DNA of 15,923 nucleotides from an uncultured Muribaculaceae bacterium (GTDB lineage: Bacteria; Bacteroidota; Bacteroidia; Bacteroidales; Muribaculaceae). This document shows, piece after piece, positions 15,872 to 15,923 of this stretch. Position 1 is the first letter of the stretch, and the number at the start of each line of letters is the position of its first letter. The notes under the pieces are model-generated. The model was not told where the DNA came from and searched no databases. It saw only the letters and a list, made by a program, of their open reading frames with translations. A program made the position numbers and the translations under genes. The stretch spans positions 1-15,923 of the forward strand of contig CAJLTZ010000058.1 in NCBI GenBank assembly GCA_905209725.1, in the 5' to 3' direction.

Positions 15872-15923
15872 AGACCCCATCCCACAAAAAATGTTAATGC
15901 AGGGGTCGCAGATGTGCCTCATA
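15872..15923 (+). repeat. End of dispersed inverted-repeat element (copy 4)
   Basis: Bases 15872-15921 are the exact reverse complement of 1-50. The shared core AGACCCCATCCCAC...GCAGGGGTCG also forms the ends of the 263-bp element. The remainder of this copy lies beyond the window. It sits about 45 bases upstream of the C25 peptidase promoter, leaving that promoter intact. Confidence 0.85.

Noticed and set aside
15775..15885. Longer N-terminus for the C25 peptidase (ATG at 15885)
   Set aside because: That ATG lies inside the repeat core, the extra residues lack signal-peptide character, and a good promoter lies within the stretch.
1..15923. Circular molecule (plasmid or phage) because the two ends match
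   Set aside because: The end match is inverted, not direct, so it cannot be a circularisation overlap, and the content is chromosomal housekeeping genes.
1..15923. A 16-kb composite transposon bounded by inverted repeats
   Set aside because: The interior holds single-copy core genes (typA, tamB, rplU, rpmA, rpsO) and no transposase, and the repeat ends point outward to elements outside the window.

Overview
The window looks like chromosomal DNA of a gut-type member of the Bacteroidales (Bacteroidota), possibly Muribaculaceae or a relative. Three things point there: several promoters fit the Bacteroidetes pattern TTG/TTTG-N19-20-TAnnTTTG; a TamA-type Omp85 protein carries a lipoprotein signal (TamL), as is typical of the phylum; and a gingipain-like C25 peptidase sits beside secreted proteins with short T9SS-like C-terminal tails. 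The family-level assignment is an inference.

Positions 1-10969 form a GC-richer housekeeping block. Reading leftward (minus strand) are rplU-rpmA (L21, L27), a terminator, tamB-tamL (overlapping by 4 bases), a 124-residue membrane-anchored protein of unknown function, and typA/bipA with its own promoter. rpsO (S15) points the other way from a tight back-to-back promoter pair shared with rplU, has a structured leader, and ends at a strong terminator. TamB and TamL should together form the envelope-spanning TAM system.

Positions 11018-15923 form an AT-richer accessory block, all on the minus strand. It holds a C25 peptidase with its own promoter, then two tandem paralogous secreted proteins of unknown function. 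Each intergenic gap in this block contains a structured or mobile-looking repeat. One is a 263-bp element (11898-12160) with ~38-bp terminal inverted repeats and a nested internal hairpin. The other is a 194-bp imperfect palindrome (13081-13274) with three tandem G-A mismatches. Single ends of the first repeat family also occupy both edges of the window (1-50 and 15872-15921) as a perfect 50-bp inverted repeat, so the window is probably one assembly contig broken at repeat copies.

No tRNA, rRNA, CRISPR array, transposase or phage gene was recognised. The most unusual material is the pair of structured repeat elements threaded between the secreted-protein genes. I did not find clear evidence of a new multi-gene system.
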